DNA of 64,000 bases from G963665185 sp963665185 (lineage in GTDB: Bacteria; Desulfobacterota; Desulfovibrionia; Desulfovibrionales; Desulfovibrionaceae), in the NCBI GenBank assembly GCA_963665185.2, contig CAXXPO010000015.1, positions 195,545 through 259,544 of the forward strand, given 5' to 3'. The position numbers and the translations under genes were made by a program. Below are positions 24,289-33,796 of the stretch, piece after piece (the first letter of the stretch is position 1; every line of letters begins with the position of its first letter). The notes below the pieces were generated by a model. It saw only the letters and a list, made by a program, of their open reading frames with translations. It made no database searches and had not been told where the DNA came from.

Positions 24289-26139
24289 ATGGATGCAGGA
24301 ACGAAACTGAGCATGCTCCGCCAACTGGAGATCCTGGCGGAATCGTCCGAATATTTCAAACCCGACGGCCAATTGGGGCAGACCCACCACCTGAACGGAG
24401 AAAAGCCGCGCTGGTTTTGCCTTCACGATGAGCTGCGCAAGCCGTTTGAAGACGACAAGGTGCTGTACGACTTCATCGAGCCGGGCACTCCGGTCCAAGA
24501 GGTTGCCAAGCGCACAGGCCTGGCCGTGTTCATCGGTGCGGTTCACTCGCCCGAACTGGAGTATTTTCTTTCCTGTCCCCATTGCCGGGTCGTGGTCCTT
24601 GAGCCGCGCATGAAGTATCTGGTGGATTTTCTGGACAAGATGGAACCGTTACAATGGGCCAAGGCCGGAGCCAGGATTTTTGCAGGCGACATCGATGCCA
24701 TGGCCAAGCCGTTCACCGAACTGCTGGGAAGCGAATGCTTTGGCGCGGGGTTTCCTGTTTTTTACATACGCGAAGGGCTGGAAACGGCACTTCCCGCATA
24801 TGTGGGAAGCATTGTGGAGCGCATGGAGATACTCTTCTACCGTCACTGCATCTATCCGGTGGAAGGGCAGCAGGGGGTGAAAAGCCGTCCCTTGCGCGAC
24901 ATCAGCAAGGGGCTGTTTTACGACCAGCAAAAGCATTTGTACGAGAACATTCCCACCCTGGCCAAATCTCCGTCTTTGGGCGATCTGCGGGGTTTGTTTC
25001 AGGGCGTGGACGCGATTTTGGCAGCGGCCGGTCCCGACCTGCACGCTAAGGTGGACTACATCCGTGAAACACGGGGAAAGGCTCTCCTCATCTGTGTGTC
25101 CAAAGCCGCGCAGGTGCTTGCTTCCTACGGTATAGAAGCGGATTTCGTGGTGGCCAACGATACCTCCCTGGTCGCTGAAAGTTCCTTTGACGGCTGCATG
25201 TTGACAGACCGCACCGCCCTGGTCGCGCATAGCCTGTCGTATTTTCCTGAACAGAATTTCAGGAGGATTTTTCCCTTTGGCAACGTCATGCCGGATGTCT
25301 TCGGACGTTTTGAGGATTTACGGTTGTACGGTTCGGTCATCACCACTGCCTTTTCCCTGGCCCGTTTCCTGGGGTGTGCACGCCATATCCTGGTAGGGGT
25401 GCAATTGGGGTCCTGCAGCAGCAACGGCCTGACCTACGCCGGAACCAGCGGCTCATCGCGCGTGGTGCCCGCGGGGCTTATCCGGGTGGACAATCCGCTC
25501 GGCGTCAGCATGCAGACCTCTTTGAATTTTCGCGACGCTTCGTTCTGGTTTCTGGATGAGCTGCGGCGTTTCGGGGCCGTGTGCATAAACACCTGCCGGG
25601 AGAGCGTGTTGTACGGTCCGGGAGTTGCGTACGACGAAGCACCGGAAATTCATTCCATTGACGTGCCGTCCTTGATGGAACGGGTTTTTGCCGTACCAGA
25701 ACGCGAGGCCGATCCGCAGCAGGTTCGGAACTACATTCTGGGACAGATCGGGTTCTGGCGGCAGGTGGCCCGGGGCACCGGACAGCTGGCCCTGCCTCTG
25801 TACGATCTGCTGACCGAGCTGGCTGCCGATATGGACGGGGCTCACCGGAAAGAATTGGAAGGAAGGCTGACCGAGCTTGTGAACATGGGGCGCGAGTTGC
25901 TAAGTACCTTTGATCAGAACGGGGTAAGCTACATGGTGGATCGCTTCGATACGTTTTCGCATAGTGGATTTCATGAACGGGTCCTGTCCGTAAAAAATGA
26001 TCCTTATCGGAACGCGGACGGTATGCATCATTATTTGTGGCATGTGCAGCGTATGGCCAAGACATTTCTGTTTTTGCTTTTTAAGGCCAAGGCTGGTTAT
26101 GTGGAAAATAATTTTTTTCAACACGGAGTTTTGCAGTAG
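24289..26139 (+). CDS. DUF115 / MAF-flag10 family protein (MptE-like)
   Basis: This protein of about 616 residues has the DUF115 (6-hydroxymethylpterin pyrophosphokinase MptE-like) core in its middle. The region around 250-400 contains KALLICVSKAAQVLASYGIE, FVVANDTSL, and the TTAFSLARFLGCARHILVGVQL segment with GLTYA. In flagellated bacteria such proteins are motility accessory factors linked to flagellin glycosylation, but their reaction is not firmly known. The ATG at 24289 is preferred, with a GGGAG upstream; a TTG at 24262 is possible. The stop lies 2 bp before asnB, so the two genes form an operon, perhaps for surface-polymer or flagellin modification. Confidence 0.82.
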   Translation: MDAGTKLSMLRQLEILAESSEYFKPDGQLGQTHHLNGEKPRWFCLHDELRKPFEDDKVLYDFIEPGTPVQEVAKRTGLAVFIGAVHSPELEYFLSCPHCRVVVLEPRMKYLVDFLDKMEPLQWAKAGARIFAGDIDAMAKPFTELLGSECFGAGFPVFYIREGLETALPAYVGSIVERMEILFYRHCIYPVEGQQGVKSRPLRDISKGLFYDQQKHLYENIPTLAKSPSLGDLRGLFQGVDAILAAAGPDLHAKVDYIRETRGKALLICVSKAAQVLASYGIEADFVVANDTSLVAESSFDGCMLTDRTALVAHSLSYFPEQNFRRIFPFGNVMPDVFGRFEDLRLYGSVITTAFSLARFLGCARHILVGVQLGSCSSNGLTYAGTSGSSRVVPAGLIRVDNPLGVSMQTSLNFRDASFWFLDELRRFGAVCINTCRESVLYGPGVAYDEAPEIHSIDVPSLMERVFAVPEREADPQQVRNYILGQIGFWRQVARGTGQLALPLYDLLTELAADMDGAHRKELEGRLTELVNMGRELLSTFDQNGVSYMVDRFDTFSHSGFHERVLSVKNDPYRNADGMHHYLWHVQRMAKTFLFLLFKAKAGYVENNFFQHGVLQ

Positions 26140-26141
26140 AT

Positions 26142-28013
26142 ATGTGCGGAATCGCAGGGCATATAGCGTTCGGCCGTCAGCCCGATGTGGATGCATTGCG
26201 GGCCATGACGGGCCGAATCGCCCACCGTGGGCCGGACCATCAGGCCGTGTGGCATCGGGATGAGGCCGCGTTGGGCCACGCCCGGCTTTCGGTCATAGAT
26301 CTTTCCAAGGCCAACAACCAGCCCATGGTGGACCCGCTGACCGGCAATGTCATCGTCTTCAACGGCGAGATATACAACTTCAAGAGCCTGCGGGCGTCTT
26401 TGGAGAAAAAGGGGGAGCGCTTCAGCACACAGGGGGACACGGAAGTCGTCCTCGGGCTGTACCGTTGCCACGGCATCAATTTCCTGAGCATGCTGCGCGG
26501 GATGTTCGCCTTTGCCCTGTGGGATCCGACCAACAGGATGCTGTTCATGGCCCGCGACCCTTTGGGAAAAAAACCCCTGGCCTACGCCCAGACCGGGCAG
26601 GGATTCGTTTTCGCCTCGGAGGTCGGGGCCCTGGCGAAACATCCGTTGGTTTCACGGGAAATGGACTGCGAGGCGCTGACCCATTATCTGAGCCTGTCCT
26701 ACATTCCTTCGCCATTTTCCATTTATCAATCCATACGCAAGCTGCCGCCCGGCCATTTCGCCATTTACGACGCCGAAGGGCTGCGCATGGACCGGTACTT
26801 CGAGCTGGACTACCGGGAAAAGGATTCCATCGGCCTGGAGGAGGCCGTGGACCTGGTGCATGAGGAACTGCGCCAGGCTGTCCGGCTGCGGCTGATAAGC
26901 GACGTCCCGCTGGGGGCCATGCTCAGCGGCGGATTGGACTCCAGCCTGATCGCGGCCATCATGGCCGAGCAGTCCGACGGCCCGGTAAAGACCTTTTCCG
27001 TGGGCTTCGAGGACAGGAAGTACAACGAACTGCCCCACGCCCGCGAGGTGGCCGACCATCTCGGGCTGGTCCATCACGAGGAAACGGCCCGGCCCGATGC
27101 CCTGGGCAACCTGCCCCGCATTGTCGCGCATTACGGGGAACCCTATGCGGACAATTCGGCCTTGCCGTCGTTTCTTCTCAGCGGCATGGTGCGCAGCCAC
27201 GTGACCGTTGCCCTGAACGGCGACGGAGGGGACGAGCTTTCCGGTGGGTACAGCCATTACCGGCGCAAGGGGCTGGCCAACATGGTGCAACGCGTTGTCC
27301 GTTCCGGCAAGTTCGTGCCCGGCGCGGGCATCGAGGCTCTGCTCGAGGGTGATTCCCTGCTTTGCCGCTTTCGGCGCAGCTGGGTTTACCGCTACAAATA
27401 TCCGGAGCTCAAGCCCCTGTACCGCAGTGAATATTTTCAGGGGGGGGGCAAGGCCCGGCTGCTGCGCCCGGAAGTGGCGGAAATGGTGGGAGGCCGCACG
27501 TCGAACTGGCGCAAGGCCAACATTCAGGAAGCGTTCGCCCATGCCGACAACACCATCGAACGCATGCTCTGGCTGGACAACTCCATATACCTGCCCGGCG
27601 ACCTGCTGGTGAAGATGGACATCGCCTCCATGGCCCACGGCCTGGAAGTGCGCTCGCCTTTTCTGGACAGCCGGGTGGTTGCCCTGTGTTCGCGTCTTCC
27701 GGCCAGCTACAAGGTGCACAAGGGTGTGCGCAAATACATTTTGCGGCGCATTGCCCAGAAATATCTCCCCGCGCATATCATCAACCGCCGCAAGCAGGGT
27801 TTTTCCGTTCCGGTCTCTTCCTGGCTACGGGGGGAGATGCATGGATTTTTGGAACAGACATTGGAAGAGGCGGCGCCGGCCATGGGGCGCTACCTGAACA
27901 TGGACGCGGTGCGCAGCCTGGTTGCCCAGCACGGGACAGGCAAGATCAACCACGGCATGCGGTTGTGGATTCTGCTCAACCTGGCGTTGTGGGAAACGGG
28001 CCGGGACAGGTAG
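26142..28013 (+). CDS. asnB: Asparagine synthase (glutamine-hydrolysing)
   Basis: This 623-residue class B synthetase starts MCGIAGH, so Cys2 is free to act as the glutaminase nucleophile after Met removal. The N-terminal amidotransferase domain spans about 2-210 (RGPDHQ, NGEIYN, GDTEV). The synthetase domain holds the PP-loop MLSGGLDSSLIAA (about 263-275) and GDGGDELSGGY. In bacteria many AsnB homologues amidate sugars or peptides rather than make free asparagine. The tight coupling to the DUF115 gene (2-bp gap) leaves open a role in glycan modification. Confidence 0.94.
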   Translation: MCGIAGHIAFGRQPDVDALRAMTGRIAHRGPDHQAVWHRDEAALGHARLSVIDLSKANNQPMVDPLTGNVIVFNGEIYNFKSLRASLEKKGERFSTQGDTEVVLGLYRCHGINFLSMLRGMFAFALWDPTNRMLFMARDPLGKKPLAYAQTGQGFVFASEVGALAKHPLVSREMDCEALTHYLSLSYIPSPFSIYQSIRKLPPGHFAIYDAEGLRMDRYFELDYREKDSIGLEEAVDLVHEELRQAVRLRLISDVPLGAMLSGGLDSSLIAAIMAEQSDGPVKTFSVGFEDRKYNELPHAREVADHLGLVHHEETARPDALGNLPRIVAHYGEPYADNSALPSFLLSGMVRSHVTVALNGDGGDELSGGYSHYRRKGLANMVQRVVRSGKFVPGAGIEALLEGDSLLCRFRRSWVYRYKYPELKPLYRSEYFQGGGKARLLRPEVAEMVGGRTSNWRKANIQEAFAHADNTIERMLWLDNSIYLPGDLLVKMDIASMAHGLEVRSPFLDSRVVALCSRLPASYKVHKGVRKYILRRIAQKYLPAHIINRRKQGFSVPVSSWLRGEMHGFLEQTLEEAAPAMGRYLNMDAVRSLVAQHGTGKINHGMRLWILLNLALWETGRDR

Positions 28014-28049
28014 GGCGGACCGTTTTCCCGCGGCCTGGCGTGTGAGAAA

Positions 28050-28082
28050 CAAAAAGGGCTGAAGGATGTTCCTTCAGCCCTT
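28050..28082 (-). terminator. Terminator of aroE, between convergent genes
   Basis: A perfect 13-bp stem (28054-28066 with 28070-28082) has a 3-nt loop. On the minus strand it is followed by CTTTTTGTTT, so it stops leftward transcription from aroE. It probably also helps end asnB transcripts. Confidence 0.8.
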
Positions 28083-28178
28083 CATATAAAGGCTGGGCAA
28101 CTGCGCTGCCTCGGGGAATCCAATCCCACGCGTATCAGAAAATGCGTGGCGTTCTTGAGTGTTCTTTGCGCCTTGCAA

Positions 28179-29048
28179 TCAGTCCTCCTCCATTATCGGG
28201 TCCCGGGAGACAGTCTGCTGGCGGTTGAGCGCCGCCATGACGATTTCTCGTGCAGGCTTCACCGGCATGGTTCGGCCTGTCCAGTGTTCGAATTGGCGGG
28301 CGGCCTGGTGCAGAAACATTTCCAGTCCGCCGATGGTGCGGCAGCCAGCCGCCTGCGCATCGCGCAGAAAGGTCGTGACCTGCGGATTGTAGACCAGGTC
28401 GTAAGCCACGCAGCCCTTGGGAAAGGCCGTGGCGGGCCAGGGAGAAAGCTCCCGGTATTTGCCCGTGGTTCCCAGGGGCGTGGTGTTGACCACGAGTCCC
28501 GGCGCACAGTCTGCGCGGTCTTCCCAGGCCACAGTCCGGCAGCCGAAAATATCGGCCAGGGTCTGGGCTTTTTTCGGGTTGCGGTTGCTTATCAGGATGC
28601 TCTGCACGCCCACCCGCTGCAATCCCACGACGACGGCCCTGGCGGCGCCCCCGGCACCGAGCACCAGGGCGCTTTGCGGGATGAAGTCAAGCTGTTCCAG
28701 GGGGGCCACGAAACCGAAGACGTCCGTGTTTTCCCCGTACAGACGGCCCTCGCGCCACAGCAGGGTGTTGACCGCTCCGACCCGCGCCGCCAGTTCGGAT
28801 ACGGCGTCGATATGGTCCATGACGGCTTCCTTGTGGGGGATGGTGACGCTCGCCCCGTGGATGGGCAGAGTACGCATGGCGCGGATAAAGCTTTCCAGCC
28901 GTTCTTCCAGCATGGGCCATGCGAAATAGGCGGCGGGAATTTCCAGCCGGGAAAACATGGCATTATGCAGAATCGGCGACAGGGAATGGCTCAGGGGGTG
29001 CCCGATGATGCCCAGCAACATCTTTGGTTCTGGAGCGGGCTTTTCCAT
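28179..29048 (-). CDS. aroE: Shikimate dehydrogenase (NADP+)
   Basis: This 289-residue enzyme reduces 3-dehydroshikimate to shikimate in aromatic amino-acid synthesis. The substrate site is visible as GHPLSHSLSP (about 16-25), VTIPHK with the catalytic lysine (about 68-73) and NTD (about 107-109). The nucleotide-binding loop is GAGGAARAV (about 132-140), followed by the NADP-type NRN. The C-terminal YNPQVT and GLEMFLHQA motifs are present. It is divergent from moeA. A shikimate kinase gene lies 1.6 kb away. Confidence 0.96.
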   Translation of the reverse strand: MEKPAPEPKMLLGIIGHPLSHSLSPILHNAMFSRLEIPAAYFAWPMLEERLESFIRAMRTLPIHGASVTIPHKEAVMDHIDAVSELAARVGAVNTLLWREGRLYGENTDVFGFVAPLEQLDFIPQSALVLGAGGAARAVVVGLQRVGVQSILISNRNPKKAQTLADIFGCRTVAWEDRADCAPGLVVNTTPLGTTGKYRELSPWPATAFPKGCVAYDLVYNPQVTTFLRDAQAAGCRTIGGLEMFLHQAARQFEHWTGRTMPVKPAREIVMAALNRQQTVSRDPIMEED

Positions 29049-29337
29049 CTATGTATCCTCCGCGTGGCGAAAAGTGGAATGGGCGGGAACCTAGCTCTTT
29101 TGGATGGTGAAATCCACAGGAAAATGCATCTGTAAAATATGCCTCCATGACGCTTGATTCGGCATAGCCTTGCGACTACCCTGACCCATGTTTCTGCGAA
29201 TGTCTTTCGCGGATATGAATATTTTCTACCCGGCGGAATATTTTTTTTGAAATGATATTTTTCGTACTTCGGCCACCCCGGTGCGTATTTCAAAATGGCG
29301 TGCAGTCGTACAATGCATGGCGACACAAGGAGCTTTC

Positions 29338-30582
29338 ATGCAACATGGATTTTTCAATGTGATATCCACCGCCAGATTTCGGGAGATGCTCAGTACTTTT
29401 TCCTCTCTTGCCACGGAAGTTGTTGTCCTGGACGAGTCCAACGGGCGCGTCCTGGCAAAGGACGTCTTGGCGGATCAGGACATTCCGCTGTGCCACCGCT
29501 CGTCCATGGACGGCTATGCCGTGCGGGCGGAAGACGTGTTCGGCAGCACGGAAAGCAACCCCGGATACCTTGAGTGCATCGGCGAAATCAGCATAGACGA
29601 ACCTGCGCAATTCCAGCTTTCCCCGGGCGAATGCGCTGCCATCACCACGGGCGGATGCCTGCCCGCGGGAGCGGACAGCGTGGTCATGATCGAACAGACG
29701 CAGCGGCTGGGCGAACAGACCATTGAAATCCGCAAAAGCCTTGCTCCGTTCGAAAACGTCATGCGCAAGGGCGAGGATGTTGCCCGGGGGCAGACGGCGC
29801 TTTCGGCGGGAATCAGGCTGCGGCCTCAGGAGGTCGGGCTTCTGGCCGCTGTGGGACAGTCCACGGTGGAGGTTTTTCAGCGGCCCAGGGCGGGGATCAT
29901 CTCCACAGGGGACGAACTGGTTCCGGTGAGCCAGGTTCCGCGTCCCGGACAGGTGCGCGATGTGAACACCCACACCCTGGCCGCGCTCATCCGTGAAGCC
30001 GGGGGCGTGCCGGCTGTTTACGGCTTGGTCGAGGACCGGTTGGACGTCATCGCAGACCTCATGAAGCGGGCGCTGAGCGAAAACGACATGATTTTTCTGT
30101 CCGGCGGCAGTTCGGTGGGAATGCGCGATCTGACGGTGGCGGCCATCGAACGGTTTTCCGGCTCCGAGCTGCTGGTGCACGGAGTGTCTGTCAGCCCCGG
30201 CAAGCCTACGATCCTTGCCACGGTCAACGGCAAGCCGGTCTGGGGGCTTCCGGGACAGGTCACTTCGGCCCAGGTGGTGATGATCGTTTTCGGCCAGCCG
30301 TTCCTGCGCATTCTGGGCGGAGAGGCCGATGTCTTCAATCCGCTGCGCCTGCCGCGGGTACGGGCCGTACTGGGCCGCAACGTCCCTTCCAGGCAGGGGC
30401 GCGAGGATTACGTGCGTGTGGTTCTGGAGCCGCGCGAGGGAGAACTCCCCCTGGCCGTGCCGCGCATGGGCAAGTCCGGTCTTTTGCGGACGCTGGTGGC
30501 GGCCCACGGCCTGTTGCGTATTGACGAGGAGGAAGAGGGCCTGCGTCAGGGAACCGTGGTTGACGTGCGCCTTCTGGTCTGA
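29338..30582 (+). CDS. moeA: Molybdopterin molybdenumtransferase
   Basis: This 414-residue protein inserts molybdate into adenylated molybdopterin. It has the N-terminal MoeA domain (SSMDGYAVRAEDV, about 51-63), the central MoCF domain with IISTGDELVP (about 180-189), VRDVNTHTL and LSGGSSVGMRD, and a C-terminal MoeA_C domain. The start is ATG 29338 because AAGGAG lies 6 nt upstream; the frame is open to 29281 but without a ribosome site. The shikimate kinase gene follows in the same direction. Molybdenum/tungsten cofactor is heavily used in sulfate reducers (formate dehydrogenases), and a ModE-like regulator occurs at 42.9 kb. Confidence 0.95.
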   Translation: MQHGFFNVISTARFREMLSTFSSLATEVVVLDESNGRVLAKDVLADQDIPLCHRSSMDGYAVRAEDVFGSTESNPGYLECIGEISIDEPAQFQLSPGECAAITTGGCLPAGADSVVMIEQTQRLGEQTIEIRKSLAPFENVMRKGEDVARGQTALSAGIRLRPQEVGLLAAVGQSTVEVFQRPRAGIISTGDELVPVSQVPRPGQVRDVNTHTLAALIREAGGVPAVYGLVEDRLDVIADLMKRALSENDMIFLSGGSSVGMRDLTVAAIERFSGSELLVHGVSVSPGKPTILATVNGKPVWGLPGQVTSAQVVMIVFGQPFLRILGGEADVFNPLRLPRVRAVLGRNVPSRQGREDYVRVVLEPREGELPLAVPRMGKSGLLRTLVAAHGLLRIDEEEEGLRQGTVVDVRLLV

Positions 30583-30666
30583 GAAACCGCAGGAAGATGC
30601 GGAATGCCGACGGTTGCGGCGGGAACGCGTTGAAACCTTTATGCCGACCAGGAAAGAGAGAAGCAT

Positions 30667-31290
30667 ATGCCCCCATTGAAGCCAAAGAATTGCGTGCAGA
30701 TACGCCATGCAGTGCAGGACGAGGAAAAAACCGCGGTCTATGCCCGGACCGGGACTGCTCCGGCTGGCGAACCTTTTCAGGGAAACATCTTTCTCGTGGG
30801 CCTGCGGGCCAGCGGCAAGACCACGTTGGGCAGGCTCGTGGCCCAACGTCTGGGGCGTGTTTTTGTGGATACGGACCGGCTGGTTGTGGAACAGGCGGGC
30901 ATGACCATTGCCGAACTTGTGCGGGAACAGGGGTGGGAGGCCTTCCGCGATCTGGAGTGCCGGGTGTTGCGCGATGTCTGCAGCCGTTCCGGCCAGGTCG
31001 TGGCCACGGGCGGCGGTATTGTTCTGCGGCAGGAAAACAGGGAGGCTCTTTGCCGGTCGGGCAAGGTCTTTTATTTGCTGGCCGATCCAGCAACCCTGGC
31101 CCTTCGCCTGGAACGCGATCCCGAAGAGCAGCAGCGTCCCGCGCTGACGGATCTGGACCTGCGCCAGGAATTGGCCGCCACTCTGGGGGAGCGCGAACCC
31201 CTGTATATGGGCGTGGCCAGCTTCATTCTTCAGGCCGGGCAGGAGCCGGATGAACTGGCGCAGGATGTGGTGGACAAACTGGCCTTGTGA
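30667..31290 (+). CDS. aroK: Shikimate kinase
   Basis: This 207-residue P-loop kinase phosphorylates shikimate at O3. After an unusual 38-residue N-terminal extension it has Walker A GLRASGKTTLG (about 45-55), the shikimate-binding FVDTDRLV (about 66-73), EAFRDLE, and the GGGI loop (about 115-118), then a LID with RPAL. The extension is polar and not a signal peptide. An ATG at the point where the domain begins is not apparent, so the long start is kept. It lies 84 bp after moeA. It could be AroK or AroL; the sequence does not decide. Confidence 0.9.
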   Translation: MPPLKPKNCVQIRHAVQDEEKTAVYARTGTAPAGEPFQGNIFLVGLRASGKTTLGRLVAQRLGRVFVDTDRLVVEQAGMTIAELVREQGWEAFRDLECRVLRDVCSRSGQVVATGGGIVLRQENREALCRSGKVFYLLADPATLALRLERDPEEQQRPALTDLDLRQELAATLGEREPLYMGVASFILQAGQEPDELAQDVVDKLAL

Positions 31291-31321
31291 ATCCGGGCGA
31301 ATTTCAGTTTTCCATACGTTG

Positions 31322-31363
31322 AAAATCCCCCCTGCCTGAAGCACAGGCAGGGGGGATTTTTTT
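31322..31363 (+). terminator. Strong terminator after shikimate kinase gene
   Basis: A GC-rich stem of about 16 bp (AAATCCCCCCTGCCTG against its complement) is followed by TTTTTTT on the plus strand. It has A-rich sequence on the other side and lies between convergent genes, so it probably works in both directions. Confidence 0.88.
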
Positions 31364-31387
31364 CAAAATGCAATGCTTTTGTGATTT

Positions 31388-32350
31388 CTACCAGCGGCGT
31401 GTGACGTACTGGCGCGATGAATCGGGGATGGCCCAGTGCAGGTCGTCGCCCAGACGGTCCAGTTCCACGTTCTGGCCTTCGATGCGGATGCCCTGGGGAT
31501 AGAGGATGGCTCCCTTGAATGCCTTGAGCGGCTGGAAACGGGTCCTCGGTTCCAGTTGCACGGAAAGGGAGTGGATGGGCGAGAACGCATACAGCATTTC
31601 CGGAAAAAACGCGGACGAGACTAACGGCTTGCCAAAAACTTCGAACATGGTCTGGTAGATGGCGATGAAGTCCTCCTTGCCCAGGCGCTGGCGAACTCCG
31701 GCAATGGTTTCGTTGGAAACGAAATCCACCCGGCGGCCTTGGAAGGGCAGAAATGTGTCGTGTCTCTTGGCATCCGCCCTGATCACGGAACCGAATCCCA
31801 AGCGGTTAGCCAGGCTCCGGGTGCGGCGAACAGCGGCCTCGTCCACATCCATTCCGATGTTCTCGATGTTCGCGAATCCGTTGCGCCGAGCCATGATGTA
31901 CATGGAGAGCAGGAGAATGCCCGATCCCGTGCCGATGTCGAATCCCAGAAAGGATTCCCGGGGCGCGAGGCTCCTGCATATGATGGAGCGGACAATGCGC
32001 GTCGTCTTGGGGACGTCCGCCAGCATGCGCAGGCCGAATTCGTACTGCTTCATCATCTGCATGGTGCGCGACTTGGGGCCGTCGTTGAGCTGGGAAAACG
32101 CCTTGAAGAGCCTTGTTATTTCCTCAAGACCCACCACATGGGATATGGAGGTGGGATGCACGTAGGCGAAAAAGTATTTGATGACCAGGTTGAGCACGGC
32201 TCCGTCCGTTACGGGCGTGGACGGCAGACACAGTCTGTCGATATCCCTGGCCAGGGATGTCGGAGTATGCAGATGCGGTTCGATGATATCCTCATTGCCT
32301 GGAAGCGGCTGCAGAAGTTCCAGGCCGGAATAGGCTCGCGCTGTGTTCAT
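31388..32350 (-). CDS. SAM-dependent methyltransferase-like protein
   Basis: This 320-residue protein has one clear feature: a class I methyltransferase motif I, FLGFDIGTGSGILLLSM, at about 135-151. An acidic residue at the end of the next strand (NIGMDVDEAAV) fits binding of S-adenosylmethionine. The N-terminal 130 residues and the C-terminal part match nothing I recognise, and the usual DPPY/NPPY catalytic motif is absent, which argues against a nucleic-acid adenine target. There is no signal peptide. The upstream neighbour (M48 protease) has its own terminator, so this gene is probably transcribed alone. Confidence 0.7.
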   Translation of the reverse strand: MNTARAYSGLELLQPLPGNEDIIEPHLHTPTSLARDIDRLCLPSTPVTDGAVLNLVIKYFFAYVHPTSISHVVGLEEITRLFKAFSQLNDGPKSRTMQMMKQYEFGLRMLADVPKTTRIVRSIICRSLAPRESFLGFDIGTGSGILLLSMYIMARRNGFANIENIGMDVDEAAVRRTRSLANRLGFGSVIRADAKRHDTFLPFQGRRVDFVSNETIAGVRQRLGKEDFIAIYQTMFEVFGKPLVSSAFFPEMLYAFSPIHSLSVQLEPRTRFQPLKAFKGAILYPQGIRIEGQNVELDRLGDDLHWAIPDSSRQYVTRRW

Positions 32351-32520
32351 GTTGTAGTCTCCCCCCGAGAATACTGTTCTGGCGATGCAAGGTTCCGATG
32401 TTTTTTATGCATGCCGAAACCGGTTGGCCCGGACAGGAGAAAACTGCCGCGCACCGGTCAGAGTGATGAAATGCAGAAGGCGTGCCAAACAGCATTTGAT
32501 CAAATAAGCCGAAAGGATAA

Positions 32521-32545
32521 GAAAAGCCCGCCAAATGGCGGGCTT
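32521..32545 (-). terminator. Terminator of the M48 protease gene
   Basis: A perfect 9-bp stem (AAGCCCGCC / GGCGGGCTT) has a 4-nt loop. On the minus strand it is followed by TTTTC and TT, 9 bp after the protease stop codon. Confidence 0.75.
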
Positions 32546-32553
32546 CGGGGGTG

Positions 32554-33786
32554 TCAGGAATTGCGCATCCGGGAGATGCGTTGCAGTACGGGGGGATGGC
32601 TGTAATGCAGGAAAACGTACAACGGGTGCGGCGTCAGGTTTGTCAGGTTGGCCAGACTGAGCCTTTTCAGGCCGGAAATGAGGGGGGCCGGGGAGTTGCA
32701 GGCTTTGACCGCAAAGGCGTCGGCCTGGAATTCGAACCGCCTGGACATGACGTTGAAGCCCACGGCAAGGATTTGCGACACGGGGGAATACAGAATGAGG
32801 AAAAAAAGCAATCCCGCATAAACACTGGGTTGGGTCACGCCGAAAGCGGCAAACAATGCCGGGGTGTCCAGAAAGAACGACATGAGGTAGAACAGCAGCC
32901 CCATTTTCAGGATGCCCAGGAGCGTCAATTTTTTGATGTGCCCCAGCCGCCAGTGGCCCATTTCATGCGCCATGACCGCAGTCACCTCGTCCACGGTCAG
33001 CTGGTCCACCAGCGTATCGTACAGGGCGATGCGCCTGTTTCGGCCAAACCCCGTGAAGAATGCATTGGACTTGGCGGAACGCTTGGAACCGTCCATGAGG
33101 AAGACGTCGGACAGCTTCACCCTTTGGGAGGCGGCCAGCTTTTCCAGGCTGTCGCGCAATTCTCCCGGCGGCAGGGGGGTGAAGGTGTTGAACAGCGGCA
33201 GGAGCCATACCGGGGCGACGTATTGCAGGGCCAGGGTGGTTATGGTCACCACGGCCCATACCCACAGCCATGCGCTGCTTCCTGCGGTCTGGAAGAGATG
33301 GAGCACGGCTCCCAGGAGGATTCCGCCGATGAGAGTTGTCAGCAGGTAGCCCTTGAGCCTGTCGCGCACGAACAATCCGGGGGTGGTGCGGTTGAAGCCG
33401 AAACGCTTTTCCACCACAAAGGTCGTGTACAGGGCCATGGGCAGGTTCATGATTTCATGGGCCACGGCCACGATGCCGAAGAACGCCAGCCCGGTTCCCA
33501 TCGGTCCCAGGCCGAAGGATCCGGCCCACGAATCCAACACGTCGAATCCCCCAAGAAGGATAACGGGCAGGAGGACGGCCAGCTCCAGGGTCGCGCCGAC
33601 CTGTTCCAGCCGTCCCCGCACTCGCGTGTACTCCTGGGATTTCCGGTATTCCCGCGCGTCGAAGACGTCCTTGAATTCGTCGGGAAGCTCCGGGGAAAGA
33701 GCGCGGTCGTTGACGTGCCGGGCCACGCTGTCCAGAAGAAAACCGCCCGTGAGCGCGGCCAGGATGAATGCCAGATACAAATTCAT
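32554..33786 (-). CDS. M48 family zinc metalloprotease, Ste24/CAAX-protease-like
   Basis: This 410-residue integral membrane protease has about six to seven hydrophobic segments. The zinc site is HEMGH (about 277-281) with the third ligand in the downstream FEFQADAFA box (about 349-357). The layout, with several helices before the HExxH domain and the SNAFFTGFG motif just upstream, matches the Ste24/CAAX prenyl protease 1 branch rather than HtpX. It probably removes or trims membrane proteins at the inner membrane. It starts 10 bp after the deacetylase gene on the same strand, so the two share an operon. Confidence 0.92.
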   Translation of the reverse strand: MNLYLAFILAALTGGFLLDSVARHVNDRALSPELPDEFKDVFDAREYRKSQEYTRVRGRLEQVGATLELAVLLPVILLGGFDVLDSWAGSFGLGPMGTGLAFFGIVAVAHEIMNLPMALYTTFVVEKRFGFNRTTPGLFVRDRLKGYLLTTLIGGILLGAVLHLFQTAGSSAWLWVWAVVTITTLALQYVAPVWLLPLFNTFTPLPPGELRDSLEKLAASQRVKLSDVFLMDGSKRSAKSNAFFTGFGRNRRIALYDTLVDQLTVDEVTAVMAHEMGHWRLGHIKKLTLLGILKMGLLFYLMSFFLDTPALFAAFGVTQPSVYAGLLFFLILYSPVSQILAVGFNVMSRRFEFQADAFAVKACNSPAPLISGLKRLSLANLTNLTPHPLYVFLHYSHPPVLQRISRMRNS

Positions 33787-33796
33787 GCGTATGCCG

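Noticed and set aside
29290..31344. 684-codon minus-strand frame over moeA and the shikimate kinase
   Set aside because: It covers two recognised genes and both their starts. It has no motif and is a high-GC artefact.
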